From Streptomyces sp. NBS 14/10 (lineage in GTDB: Bacteria; Actinomycetota; Actinomycetes; Streptomycetales; Streptomycetaceae), in assembly GCF_002224125.1 (NCBI RefSeq), contig NZ_NCSM01000002.1, positions 1-64,000 of the forward strand: DNA of 64,000 nt. The letters run 5' to 3'. A program made the translations under genes and the position numbers. The first letter of the stretch is position 1, and every line of letters begins with the position of its first letter. The notes below the pieces were generated by a model. The model was not told the DNA's origin. It saw nothing but the letters and a program-made list of their open reading frames with translations, and did not search any database. Below, in pieces: positions 1-9,200 of this stretch.

Positions 1-370
1 GCCCTGCCCGGCGCGGACCACTTGAGGAAGCCCGCCCAGGTGGTGTTCTGCCGTTCGGGTGCGGGTGGGATGCCGCGCATCCGCCAAGGGCCGGGGCGGC
101 ATTCTCGGCAAGCGCGCGGTGAGGCCAGGGCGCCAGCCAGTTGAGCTCGAGTTCCGCGAGGCCGGTCAGCCGTACTCCGAGTTCGGCGGCTTGGTCAGAC
201 CCCGCCGAGGCCGGCACCCTTGCGCACGCCGCGCGGACTCGCAGAGAGCGGTCCTCGTCCAGCGGGTTACCGAAGCCCCACCAGGTGTTGCCGGTCCTCG
301 CAGTGGAAGTACTCCAGCGCCGTGCACACCGCGTGCCGCCGCCCGGGCCCTCCGCTCCGGGCTCCGTCAC
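1..370 (-). CDS. Possible partial CDS, unknown protein
   Basis: A leftward frame is open from a GTG at 370 to the window edge (about 123 codons, N-terminal part only). The GTG sits 12 bases after the sirtuin stop and has GGAG six bases upstream, so it could be the next gene of the same transcript. The translation contains NTWWGFGNPLDEDR and a Leu/Ala-rich stretch, but I recognise no family. Codon third positions are GC-rich only in the middle part, and the opposite strand is open too, so this may be non-coding or frame-disrupted. Confidence 0.25.
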   Translation of the reverse strand, partial: MTEPGAEGPGGGTRCARRWSTSTARTGNTWWGFGNPLDEDRSLRVRAACARVPASAGSDQAAELGVRLTGLAELELNWLAPWPHRALAENAAPALGGCAASHPHPNGRTPPGRASSSGPRRAG

Positions 371-382
371 GTCTGCTCCGGG

Positions 383-1276
383 TCAGGCCTGTGCCGACTC
401 CGGGATGCCCAGTCGGCCGGCCACGGCGGTGAGGGCCGTTCCCAGCGGGAGCGCGACCCGGGTGACGGCGTGCCGGTCGCCCCGGGTCGGGTCCAGGTTG
501 ACGATCAGCACCGGCTTCCCGGCCTGGGCCGCTTGGCGGACGAACCGGAGCCCGGACATCACCGTCAGTGAGGAGCCCAGGACCAGCAGCGAGGTCGCCT
601 CGCGGACCAGCTTGCGGCAGTGCTCGACCCGCCGTGGCGGAACGGCTTCGCCGAAGAACACCACGTCCGGTTTGAGGATGCCGCCGCAGACCGTACAGGG
701 CACCACGCGGAAGTCCCCGACCTGTTCATCGGTGAGGTCGGCGTCACCGTCCGGGTTGATTCCGGCGGCCACCGGCTCGAAGCCCTCATTGGCCGCCTCC
801 AATCGCCGGGCGAGTTCGCGGCGCGGGCCGAGGGCGCCGCAGGAAAGGCAGACGACCCGGTCCAGGCTTCCGTGGAGTTCCACGACGCCCTCGCTGCCGG
901 CGGCCTGATGAAGGCCGTCGACGTTCTGGGTGATCAGACCCGAGAGCAGGCCATGCCGAGCAAACGCGGCCACGGCCCGGTGCCCGGTGTTGGGACGGGC
1001 GCGGCCGAAGGTGCGCCAGCCGAGGTGGCTGCGAGCCCAGTACCTGCGCCGGGCCTGGGCGTCGGCTGTGAAGTCCTGGTAGGTCATCGGGGTATGCCGG
1101 CTCAGGCTCCCGCCCTCGCCCCGGTAGTCGGGGATGCCCGACTCGGTGGAGATGCCGGCCCCGCTGAGAACCAGCACACCGCCGGTGCTCAGCGCTTTGG
1201 CCACCGGTTCCGGATCCGTGCTGCCCGGCGGCAGGTCCTCGGTAGGGGTCCAGCTCAAAGTGGGACGCATGCGCAT
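383..1276 (-). CDS. NAD-dependent protein deacetylase, Sir2 family
   Basis: A 297-residue sirtuin. It would remove acyl groups from lysines of cytosolic proteins, consuming NAD and giving nicotinamide and O-acetyl-ADP-ribose. Visible motifs in order: GAGIS near residue 40 with the following PDYRG (NAD-binding fold), TQNVDGLH near 120 containing the catalytic His, two Cys pairs (CLSC near 145 and CTVC near 198) that would bind structural zinc, LGSSLTV and the late IVNLDPT. The length is usual for actinobacterial sirtuins. Two ATG codons (1276 and 1270) are possible starts. It lies 162 bp downstream of the oxidoreductase gene in the same direction, so cotranscription is possible. Confidence 0.93.
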   Translation of the reverse strand: MRMRPTLSWTPTEDLPPGSTDPEPVAKALSTGGVLVLSGAGISTESGIPDYRGEGGSLSRHTPMTYQDFTADAQARRRYWARSHLGWRTFGRARPNTGHRAVAAFARHGLLSGLITQNVDGLHQAAGSEGVVELHGSLDRVVCLSCGALGPRRELARRLEAANEGFEPVAAGINPDGDADLTDEQVGDFRVVPCTVCGGILKPDVVFFGEAVPPRRVEHCRKLVREATSLLVLGSSLTVMSGLRFVRQAAQAGKPVLIVNLDPTRGDRHAVTRVALPLGTALTAVAGRLGIPESAQA

Positions 1277-1438
1277 GCCGCCAGAGTACGGAACTGGCTA
1301 CCACCTCAGCCTCCGCCGTCGATGGCACCATCTGGGCGTTCACGGGCCCGGCGCATGGGGTCGGAAGGTCGCCGAGGCCGGGCCCGGCGCCGTTCGCCTT
1401 GGGCGCCTCGGGGGCCCGGACGGGATCGACTCGGCGGG

Positions 1439-2353
1439 TCATGCTCGGGTGAGCACGATCTTCTTACCGCCGGCCCGTCCGGTGACCACCCGGGCGAACG
1501 CAGCCGGTCCCTCGGTCAGCGGCAGGGGTTCCGGTGCGAGTTTCAAGGTTCCCGCGGCGGCCTGTTCCGCCAGCTGGAGAAGCTGGGCGGCGTTGGGCTC
1601 GACGTAGAGGTCCCAACTCGTGACGCCTCGTTCCTCCGGAGGCGCGTCCGAGGTCAGGGAGCACAGTCGGCCGCCGTCCCGCACCAAAGGCAGGGCGGCG
1701 TCCGCCGTGCCGGCGGCGATGGTGAGGGCGGCGTCGAACCCGCCGCGTACCTTGGCCGGCCAGTTCGGGTCGTGGTAGTCGACGACCTCCATCGCTCCCA
1801 GAGCCAGCAGGCGCTCTGCGGCGGCAGCAGACGCGGTCGCGGTCACCTCGATGCCCTTGGCCGCGGCGAGCTGGATGGCCAGGGCTCCGGTGGCCCCGCC
1901 TCCGTTGGTGATCAGGAGCCGCTGTGCTCGGCCGAGGTCCAGCTTCTCCAGGGCCTGCAACGCGGTGAGTCCGTTGACCGGCAGCGCCGCCGCGTGCACG
2001 GCGTCCAGCCCGGGTGGGCAGGCTGCCGCGTGATCCGCGTTGATCAGAACGCGTTCGGCCCAGAAACCGCTTCCCCCGGGCAGCGGGGCCTCGTGTGCGA
2101 GCACCCGGTCGCCTACGGCAAACCCGGTGACACCCGCGCCGACGGCCAGCACCTTGCCCGCGCCCTCCACTCCCAGCGCCGCCGGGGGGCGCAGCCCGAC
2201 GTCCCAGCCGGCGCCGTTCAGCAGTTCGTCCCACGGGCCGACCCCGGCCGCCTCAACCGTCACCAGGATCTGACCGGGCCCGGGAGGTGACGGTTCGGGC
2301 AACTCCAGCAGGGCGGCTTCCTTCTCGGCCCCGGACACTCCGCACGCCTTCAC
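1439..2353 (-). CDS. NADP-dependent MDR-family oxidoreductase (quinone oxidoreductase-like)
   Basis: A 304-residue zinc-independent medium-chain dehydrogenase/reductase. The N-terminal GroES-like part (residues 1-120) contains GVEGAGKVLAVGAGV and FAVGDRV; the Rossmann part starts near 145 with LLITNGGGATGALAIQLA, a variant of the usual AxxGGVG nucleotide loop. No zinc-ligand cysteines are visible, which places it with quinone/enone reductases rather than alcohol dehydrogenases. It would reduce a small quinone or enone with NADPH in the cytosol; the substrate cannot be told. It diverges from the ankyrin gene across about 195 bp. The exact GroES and cofactor loops are standard apart from the extra glycine run. 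Confidence 0.88.
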   Translation of the reverse strand: MKACGVSGAEKEAALLELPEPSPPGPGQILVTVEAAGVGPWDELLNGAGWDVGLRPPAALGVEGAGKVLAVGAGVTGFAVGDRVLAHEAPLPGGSGFWAERVLINADHAAACPPGLDAVHAAALPVNGLTALQALEKLDLGRAQRLLITNGGGATGALAIQLAAAKGIEVTATASAAAAERLLALGAMEVVDYHDPNWPAKVRGGFDAALTIAAGTADAALPLVRDGGRLCSLTSDAPPEERGVTSWDLYVEPNAAQLLQLAEQAAAGTLKLAPEPLPLTEGPAAFARVVTGRAGGKKIVLTRA

Positions 2354-2548
2354 AGCAGATCTTCGTCCTCTCGCTCAGTCCGGCCGACCGGGAGGTACGG
2401 ACCGGAAACCCGAAGCAAGCACCAGTGTCGCCCCCGGGACCCCCTACAGAGGCCGCTCGTGGTCTCAGCCGCATTCGTGTCGAGCCTGTGCAGCCAGTGA
2501 CCCGGGACTTCGAGGGGCGGTGTCCGGGCTGGTCGCTACGGTGGCGGC

Positions 2549-4261
2549 ATGCATACGGCGGACCTCTTCGACACCGGTGAACTGGCGACGATTTTGCGGG
2601 AGGAGCCGGAGAAAGCCGGGTATGCGGTGCAGTCCGCGTCGTACGACGATCGTCTGGATGTGCTCGAGTTCATCCTGCGGCACGAGCCGCCGCAGTTCGA
2701 TCTGGATGCCGCGTTGTCGACGGCGGCCGAGCGTCGGGGGAGTGCGGCGTTCGTGCGTACGCTCCTGGCCGCCGGGGCTCGGCCGGCGCCGGGGTGGCAG
2801 AGGTTCCCGCTGTGGGCCGCGGCGACAGCGGGGGATGTGGATACCGTGCGGCTACTCCTGGAAGCCGGCGCGGACCCGAACGCGCGTACGGACGACCGGG
2901 ACGGCCCGGACGGCTGCCGCCTCCCGCTGGTCGGCGCCATCCGCGCCGACGCGCACGCCGCGGTCGCGGCCCTGCTCGACGGGGGCGCTGACCCGAACGC
3001 ACTGACCGACGCCCTGCGTCGCCCGCTCGACGTCGCCCTGGAGACGGGCGGCACCGCGATAGCGGAGCTGCTGTGTGCACGAGGGGCTACGGTCTTCGCG
3101 CCTGAAGAGGCTGACCTGGTCCAGGCGACACGGCGGGGCTTCCTCGCCCGGGTGCGGGAACTGCTGCCGGCGCAGGAGCCGGCCGCACAGGGCCGCGCGC
3201 TGATCGTCGCCGTGCAGGAGCGGCAAGTCGATGTCGCGGTGGCGGTCTTGGAGCGTGGTGAGGCCGGGGCGAACGATCTGGGGGTGGCGCTGGGCCAGGC
3301 GATCGCTTTCGACGTGCCTGCGGTGGTGCCGCACCTGATCGCCGCCGGGGTCGACACGGACGCACCCGACAACTACTACCGCACCCCACCGATCGTCCTG
3401 GCCGCCGACCGCGGGCGTGTCCAGGTGGTGCGCGACCTGCTCGACGCCGGGGCCGACATCCAAGGCCGCGACGAGGAAGGCCGCAACGCACTCGCGGCGG
3501 CTCGGCAGCAGGGCCGCACCGAGATCGTACGGCTGCTGCGCACCGCCGGAGCGAACGCGCGGACGCCTCAGGAGATCACACGGGCGGTGAAGGCCAAGCT
3601 CGCCCATGTCGCCCGCCTCGCATGGAGCCCGCTCATCGGCGCCACAGACGGGGACGGGGAACCGGGCGTCTCGCGGTTCGGCGGCCTGCCCTGGCTGGGC
3701 GCGGATGAACCATGGCCTGGCTGCGCCGACTGCGCGGCCCCGCTGACGTTCTTCGTGCAACTCGACCTCGCGGGCGCGCCCAAGCAGGCGCGGGATCTGG
3801 GCACGGGGTTGTTGCAGTTGTTCCACTGCGCCGCGTGCGACCCGTACCGCGCCTTCTCGGGTGGCCACCTGGTTCGGATCGTCGACGCGGCCGGCCAAGC
3901 GTCGTCGCCGACACCGCCCGACGGTGTCCGACTGTTCCCAGAGCGGCCGATTGCCGGGTGGGCGCGTGGGGTCAGGGACTATCCGTACCGCGAGGCAGAC
4001 GAGTCGGAACTACTCCCGGAGGAACGTGCCGCCGTGTTCGGGCTCAACCGCCAGGGCGACAAGCTGGGAGGGTGGCCGAACTGGGTCCAGGACCCCGAGT
4101 ACCCGAACTGCCCCCGCGGGGACCACCGCATGACGCAGCCGGTCCTGCAGATCGACTCCGGACGCGGGGTGCCTCATGTGTGGGGCGACAACGGCGCGGG
4201 TTACATCGTGCAGTGCCCCTCGCACCGCGATCAGGTCGCCTTCCTGTGGCAGTCGGCGTGA
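2549..4261 (+). CDS. Ankyrin-repeat protein with C-terminal DUF1963 (YwqG-like) domain
   Basis: A 570-residue cytosolic protein with no signal peptide. Residues about 1-350 are ankyrin-type helical repeats: recurrent blocks such as AAATAGDVDTVRLLLEAGADPNAR, ALLDGGADPNAL and VVRDLLDAGADIQGRDEEGRNAL give the usual L-L-x-x-G-A-D-x-N signature. Residues about 360-570 match DUF1963/YwqG: FGGLPWLG, the LTFFVQLDLA strand, GDKLGGWPNWVQ, a four-Cys pattern, and the closing WGDNGAGYIVQC ... VAFLWQSA. Ankyrins bind proteins; the DUF1963 role is unknown, though in Streptomyces such proteins often act as immunity-like partners or house-keeping binders (inference). ATG at 2549 follows a weak GGTGGC site. 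Confidence 0.85.
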   Translation: MHTADLFDTGELATILREEPEKAGYAVQSASYDDRLDVLEFILRHEPPQFDLDAALSTAAERRGSAAFVRTLLAAGARPAPGWQRFPLWAAATAGDVDTVRLLLEAGADPNARTDDRDGPDGCRLPLVGAIRADAHAAVAALLDGGADPNALTDALRRPLDVALETGGTAIAELLCARGATVFAPEEADLVQATRRGFLARVRELLPAQEPAAQGRALIVAVQERQVDVAVAVLERGEAGANDLGVALGQAIAFDVPAVVPHLIAAGVDTDAPDNYYRTPPIVLAADRGRVQVVRDLLDAGADIQGRDEEGRNALAAARQQGRTEIVRLLRTAGANARTPQEITRAVKAKLAHVARLAWSPLIGATDGDGEPGVSRFGGLPWLGADEPWPGCADCAAPLTFFVQLDLAGAPKQARDLGTGLLQLFHCAACDPYRAFSGGHLVRIVDAAGQASSPTPPDGVRLFPERPIAGWARGVRDYPYREADESELLPEERAAVFGLNRQGDKLGGWPNWVQDPEYPNCPRGDHRMTQPVLQIDSGRGVPHVWGDNGAGYIVQCPSHRDQVAFLWQSA

Positions 4262-4279
4262 CCGCAGCGGTTGCTGTCC

Positions 4280-4308
4280 GCCGCCCACAGGGGCGTCTTC
4301 GGGGCGGC
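4280..4308. terminator. Weak stem-loop between convergent genes
   Basis: Arms GCCGCCC (4280-4286) and GGGCGGC (4302-4308) flank a 15-base loop, between the ends of the ankyrin gene and the methyltransferase gene. No T run follows. Position suggests a shared terminator, but the stem is short. Confidence 0.3.
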
Positions 4309-4358
4309 CAAGTTCTTTGCGACCCAGCTCAGACCCACGCTTGGAGGGTAGGACAAGC

Positions 4359-5057
4359 TCAGCGCAGCCGGCGTGCGCGCAGCACCAGGTCGTCGGTATG
4401 GTGCGCGCCGGCGCCGCCGTCGGGTGCCACGCGTGGCCGCTGCTCGTCCACCTCCACTTCCCAGTCGTCGCTGAGCAGAGCGGCGACCATCGAGGGCCAG
4501 ACGTAGTCAGCCGGGTCGCAGCCGCTGTCGTCCGCCTGCTGGTTGTCCATCCCCGCGTGGTGTACGAGCAGCAGTACGCCGCCGGGCGCGACGGCCGCGA
4601 GCAGCGCTCGCTCGGCTGCGGCGTGGGGGGTGCGCAGCAGGGCCGGGTACTGCGCGGAGACCAGATCAAAGGAGGCCGGCGGGAGCGCCGCCGCCGTCAG
4701 GGCGGCGTGTACCCAGCGAACGGTGACGCCTGCGTCCCGTGCGTGCCCGGCCGCCCGTTCCAGCGCCACGCCCGAGACCTCGAGCGCGGTCACGTCCCAG
4801 CCGCCGCGCGCGAGCCAGACGGCGTCCGCGCCCTCGCCACAGCCGACGTCGAGCACCCGCCCGGGTGTGAGCCCGGCGACCTCGGCCACGAGCGCACCGT
4901 TGGGCCGGCCGCTCCACAGTTGTTGTCGGTCGGCGTACCGGTTGTCCCACTCCGCCCGCACCGCGGGGTCTCCGACGTAGCCGTCGGCAGGCGAGGGGGT
5001 GCTGGACGCGGGCGATCCTGCTCTGATGTAGTCGGTCACGGACCCACCGTCGCCCAT
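4359..5057 (-). CDS. Class I SAM-dependent methyltransferase
   Basis: A 232-residue protein with the class I methyltransferase fold. Motif I is VLDVGCGEGADAVWLA near residue 68; motif II VTALEVSGVAL, then FDLVSAQYPAL (motif IV region) and APGGVLLLVHH (motif V/VI). It resembles the TehB/UbiE-like group that methylates small molecules such as tellurite, thiol or quinone compounds; the substrate is not evident. The N-terminal 45 residues are low complexity. A GTG at codon 7 is an alternative start. It converges on the ankyrin gene and is not part of an obvious operon. Confidence 0.85.
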   Translation of the reverse strand: MGDGGSVTDYIRAGSPASSTPSPADGYVGDPAVRAEWDNRYADRQQLWSGRPNGALVAEVAGLTPGRVLDVGCGEGADAVWLARGGWDVTALEVSGVALERAAGHARDAGVTVRWVHAALTAAALPPASFDLVSAQYPALLRTPHAAAERALLAAVAPGGVLLLVHHAGMDNQQADDSGCDPADYVWPSMVAALLSDDWEVEVDEQRPRVAPDGGAGAHHTDDLVLRARRLR

Positions 5058-5227
5058 CGTGTCCTGGGCACGCCACTACCGTTGCCGGTCCGGCAAAACG
5101 GCGTCCGTCTTGCCCGGCTCGGGGCAGACAGAAAGGCGACCCGTCCTGGGGAGGCCCTGATTTCTGAGTACATAGCTGAGTATCGGGTCGGATGCGGGGC
5201 GGGCGGCCTCTGCCGATTCTTGTCCGC

Positions 5228-5515
5228 ATGAGTGAGACATCAGTCAGGCAGCAGAGTACGGCCGCGTTCTACGGTCAGGCGGTTGCCTCCTTCGCTGTCG
5301 CCATGGCGGCCACCGCTATCGGCATTTTCCGGCTGAACGCCGACGCCTGGGTACGCGGCTTCCTGGCCATCGCCGTCCTCTATCTGGTGACCTCCGCTTT
5401 TACCCTGGCCAAGGTGATCCGGGACCGGCAGGAGGCCGGGCAGATCGTCAGCCGGGTCGATCAGGCACGGATGGAGAAGTTGCTCTCCGAGCACGATCCG
5501 TTCGAAAAGCTGTGA
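5228..5515 (+). CDS. YiaA/YiaB-family inner membrane protein
   Basis: A 95-residue protein. Two hydrophobic segments are seen, about residues 15-35 (FYGQAVASFAVAMAATAIGIF) and 43-62 (GFLAIAVLYLVTSAFTLAKV), followed by a charged cytosolic tail with the RDRQE element typical of the YiaAB family (PF05360). Function in the family is unknown; it is a two-span membrane protein. I use the ATG at 5228 rather than the ATG 36 bases upstream because the family starts close to the first membrane span. Confidence 0.8.
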   Translation: MSETSVRQQSTAAFYGQAVASFAVAMAATAIGIFRLNADAWVRGFLAIAVLYLVTSAFTLAKVIRDRQEAGQIVSRVDQARMEKLLSEHDPFEKL

Positions 5516-5531
5516 ACGTGAGGTAGCTCTG

Positions 5532-5551
5532 CTCCCCGCACCCGCGGGGAG
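5532..5551 (+). terminator. Stem-loop after the YiaA/B gene
   Basis: Perfect 8-bp stem CTCCCCGC / GCGGGGAG with ACCC loop, 16 bases after the stop codon. Likely intrinsic terminator. Its sequence resembles a type I-E CRISPR repeat but it occurs once. Confidence 0.55.
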
Positions 5552-5615
5552 TCGCGATGAGTTCTCCGGCGTCCGGCGGTCGTACTGTCGAACCCGTTAC
5601 CGAGGAGGACTTCGG

Positions 5616-6179
5616 ATGCGTAGCGTGACCTATTCGATGAGCGTCTCACTTGACGGCTACATCGTCGGGCCGGACGGCGAGTTCGGCTGGACGGCGCCCG
5701 ACGAGGAGGTCTTTCGCTTCTGGATCGACGAGATTCGAGAGGTCGACGTCCATCTGCTGGGTCGACGGCTGTACGAGACGATGCTGTACTGGGAGACCGC
5801 CGACCAGGATCCCTCGCTCGATGAGTCATCGCTCGAGTGGACCGCGCTCTGGAAGCCGCTCCCCAAGGTGGTGTTCTCCACCACGCTGTCGGCGGTGCGG
5901 GGCCATGCTCGCCTGGCCTCTGGCGGCCTGGCGGAGGAGATCGAGCGGTTGCGAGCCGAGCCGGGAGAGGGCGAGATCGCGATCGGCGGCGCGACTCTCG
6001 CCGCCGAGGCTGCCGCGTCGGGTCTGATCGACGAGTACCGGGCCATGGTCTACCCGGTGCTGGTCGGTGGTGGTATTCCGTTCTTTCCCCAGCGCGAGCG
6101 CCGGGTGGATCTCGAACTCGTCGAGACCCGCACCTTCAGCTCGAGAGTCGTCTACCTCCGCTATCGCGTGGCGCGCTAG
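5616..6179 (+). CDS. DHFR/RibD C-terminal-fold reductase
   Basis: A 187-residue member of the dihydrofolate reductase-like family (RibD C-terminal domain, PF01872). It opens with the typical MSVSLDGYIVGPDGEF, carries HLLGRRLYETM near residue 48, PKVVFSTTL, a GEIAIGGATLAAEAAASGLIDEY segment that forms the NADPH-binding part, and VYPVLVGGGIPFF near the end. Such stand-alone proteins are presumed NADPH reductases of unknown substrate and are common in actinobacteria. ATG at 5616 has GAGGAGGA about nine bases upstream. It converges on the glycosidase gene with a strong hairpin between. Confidence 0.88.
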   Translation: MRSVTYSMSVSLDGYIVGPDGEFGWTAPDEEVFRFWIDEIREVDVHLLGRRLYETMLYWETADQDPSLDESSLEWTALWKPLPKVVFSTTLSAVRGHARLASGGLAEEIERLRAEPGEGEIAIGGATLAAEAAASGLIDEYRAMVYPVLVGGGIPFFPQRERRVDLELVETRTFSSRVVYLRYRVAR

Positions 6180-6198
6180 TCCTGATCGCGAGAAGGGC

Positions 6199-6228
6199 GC
6201 CGGTCCGGAGCAGAGGCTCCGGACCGGC
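6199..6228. terminator. Strong bidirectional terminator
   Basis: A perfect 13-bp inverted repeat, GCCGGTCCGGAGC (6199-6211) and its complement (6216-6228), with AGAG loop. It lies 19 bases after the RibD-like stop and 35 bases before the end of the convergent glycosidase gene, and a G run follows on the + strand. It can serve both genes. Confidence 0.8.
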
Positions 6229-6263
6229 TGTGGGGGGGGCGTCAGCCGCCGGTGGTGATCACC

Positions 6264-9200
6264 TCATCGCACCTCCTGTGCGTACGGCGCGACGGTGATC
6301 CGGTCGATCAGCGGTGCGTAGCGGGAACGGAGCAGCACCCCGGGGAAGGTGTCCGAGGCGTGGGTGGTGCCGTCGAAGTTCGGCAGTTCCTCGGAGCGGA
6401 AGGTGATGGTGTTCTGTCCCTTCTCGAGGTGGACCGGGACGGTCAGCTCCCAGAAGTTGTTCTGGTGGAAGCTGTGGGGGAAGGTCACGCGCTGCGCCTT
6501 GCCGCCGCCCACGGTGATGTCGGCGTGGCGGGCGAGTGGGTCCGGGTTGTAGTGGGTGGCTTCGGACTGCTCGGGGTTGGAGTAGCGGATGCGCAGCGCG
6601 TTCAGGCCGGCCCGGTCGGCATGCACGGTGAAGGTCGCGGTGTTGCCGTTGCCGGGGTCGCCGCCGATGCCGGTGATCGCCGTGCCGTCGGTGGCCAGGG
6701 AGAGCGGGGTGAGCGTGGCCGAGCCCGCGAGTTTGGCGTCCTGGGCCTCGTAGGTGCGTGCCGTGAGCGTGCCCTCGGTGGGCGTGACCGTGAGGCGGTC
6801 GACGAGGGTGGCGGACGAGCCTCCGGTCAGTGTCACCTTGTTGATGCCGCCGGAGAGGGAGACCGCGACGCTGTGCTCGCCACCGGACAGGCGCAGGACG
6901 TGGTGTCCGTTGACGGAGAGCCGGGCGTTCGCGCCGCCGAGGGTGTCGACCTTGAGGGTGGCCTCGCGGTCGGCGGGGGAGTAGACCCAGAAGGTGGCGG
7001 TTCCGTTCTTCGGGAGCTGGATCGCGCCCGAGCCGGTGGCGGGGGTTCCGGCCTGCTTGGGCAGGTCGTAGACGGGCCGTGCGCCGCCGTCCGGCCAGGC
7101 CAGTTCGCCTTCGTACACCTGGGTGGCGGCGGAAGGATCGGGGAGGGAGAGGGTGAGGCGGTCGACGATGGCGTCGCCCTTGGTGGCGCGCTTGCCGTCG
7201 AGGCTCTTCGCGGCGAGCGTCAGGGTGTGCTTGCCCTTGGTGAGGTGGACCTTGGTGTCCGTGTGGTCCCACACCACCCACTTGTAGCCGAGCGGCAGGT
7301 GCAGTTCCCGTTCGCCGTCCGCCTTGCCGTCCACGCGCAGGAAGACGTTGGTGGGGCCCTGCTCCTTCACCTTGTCGAAGGTGTTGAGGGAGTTGGCGAA
7401 GACGCCCAGATCGTAGGTGCCGTCCTCGGGCACGTCCACGGTGAAGTCGAGCGTGACGTCCGAGCCGGTGCGCAGACCGCCCACGTCGTAGCCGCCGGAG
7501 GTGTAGAACTTCGACACCTCGCGGGGCGAGCCCTCCGGGCCGTTCTTCGAGTAGCCGGACCCGGTGTGGGCGGCGTCCTCCGCCTCGTACGAAGCCTGCC
7601 AGCGCACGGGCGTGGACTGTGTGCCCTTCGCCTTCCCGGCCGGGCTGAGGACGATCTCGTACGCCGAGGACTCCTTCAGCTTCGGCAGTCCGCCGTCGCC
7701 GAAGTCGACGACGACCTTGCCGTCGTCACCGACCTTCAGGTTCGTCTCCGTGAGCAGCTTCGGGCCGGAGTTGTCGCCCACCTGTCCGCTCCACTCGATC
7801 TCCCGCACCCAGGCGTGCACCCGGTTCCCGAAGAGCTTCTTCGGGACATCGGCGAAGGTGATGTGGCCTTTCCCGGTGGACCCGCCGAAGAGCAGCCGGG
7901 CCTGCCGCTTCTTCGCGTCCACGGTGGCGACGCCCTGCATGGTGTAGTTCTCGCCCGGGAACGGCGGGGTGACCTTCACCGTGTGCCCGCTCATCGAGGC
8001 GTAGGAGTGCAGCAGCCACCACTGGCCGTTGGCGCGGTTCGACTGCACGGCGGAGTCGGAGAGGTTGCCGTCGATGTTCCAGTACGCGATGTCGGCGTCC
8101 ACCTTGGACTCCTCGATCGCGGATACCCACTGGATCATCTGGCCGGGGACGGAGGTGTGGTAGTTGAAGGCGTACTCGTTGATGTTGACGGGGAGCTGGG
8201 TGCCCTCTTTGTCGGTGCCCTTGAACAGTTCCTTCTCCCACCCCCGGTACGTGGCGACGCTCTCGCGGACCGCCTCCGGGTGGCTCAGCTCATGCCAGGT
8301 GATGACGTCCGGGAGGGTGCCTGCGGCCAGGGTGTGGGTGAGGAAGCCCTTCACCTGGTCGTACAGGACGCTGGTGTTGGGACCGGCGATGCGGGCGCCG
8401 GGCATCTTGCGCTTGATGAGCTTGTAGACGTCGTCCCAGGCGGCGAAGTAGTCGTCCGGGTCGCTCAGCCAGCTGACCTTGTTGTAGCTCCACTCCCCGG
8501 TGCCGAACATGTTGCCCTCGGGCTCGTTGAACGGCACGAAGACGATGTTGTCCTGGTACTGCTTCGGCAGCTGCAGGACCTGGTCGACCTGGACCGCGAT
8601 CTTCTCCTTGTAGAGCCCCAGCTTCTTCTCGGGGGTGTCGCCCGGCCACTCGTACGGGAAACCGCGGTGGATGTCGGTCATGTAGATGTACACGTCACCG
8701 TCGGTGGAGTCGGCCAGCGGCTGCACCACCTCCAGAGCGTCGGCGCCGGGGTGCTGCGGGCCGTCCTGCGCCTTCGTGGAGACCGTGCGCAGGCCCATGC
8801 CCTCGATGAGGTTGTTGGTGGGGACGTCCGGTCCGTACACGCCATAGAGGGTGCCGGAGGCGCCGCCGTGGAACGCGCCGGTGTCCGAGCCGAGGTCGAC
8901 GGTGAGCTGCGCGCGGACCACGGTGACGGTCGCCTCCACCGCGCGCCCGGCGGCCGTTCCCGCCACGGTGAAGGTGCCCGGCTGGGCGTACTTACCGGGA
9001 GCCACGGCGTCCCAGGTGATCGGCGTGTCGCGGTCGTAGCCGTCGGAGAAGGAGGAGCGGACGGCGGCGGGGAGGGAGGGTGCGGTCCCGGTCGCCGTAC
9101 GGACCTCGAACGACGTCTTCGAGAGCTGCTGGAGGGTGGGCACCTCCCCGGCCAGGCCGGCCACCTGCTCGGGGCTGAGCGCCGAGTGCCATACGGTGAA

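Noticed and set aside
5526..5556. CRISPR-like element (type I-E repeat resemblance)
   Set aside because: Only one copy, no spacers, no cas genes; better read as a terminator hairpin after the YiaA/B gene.
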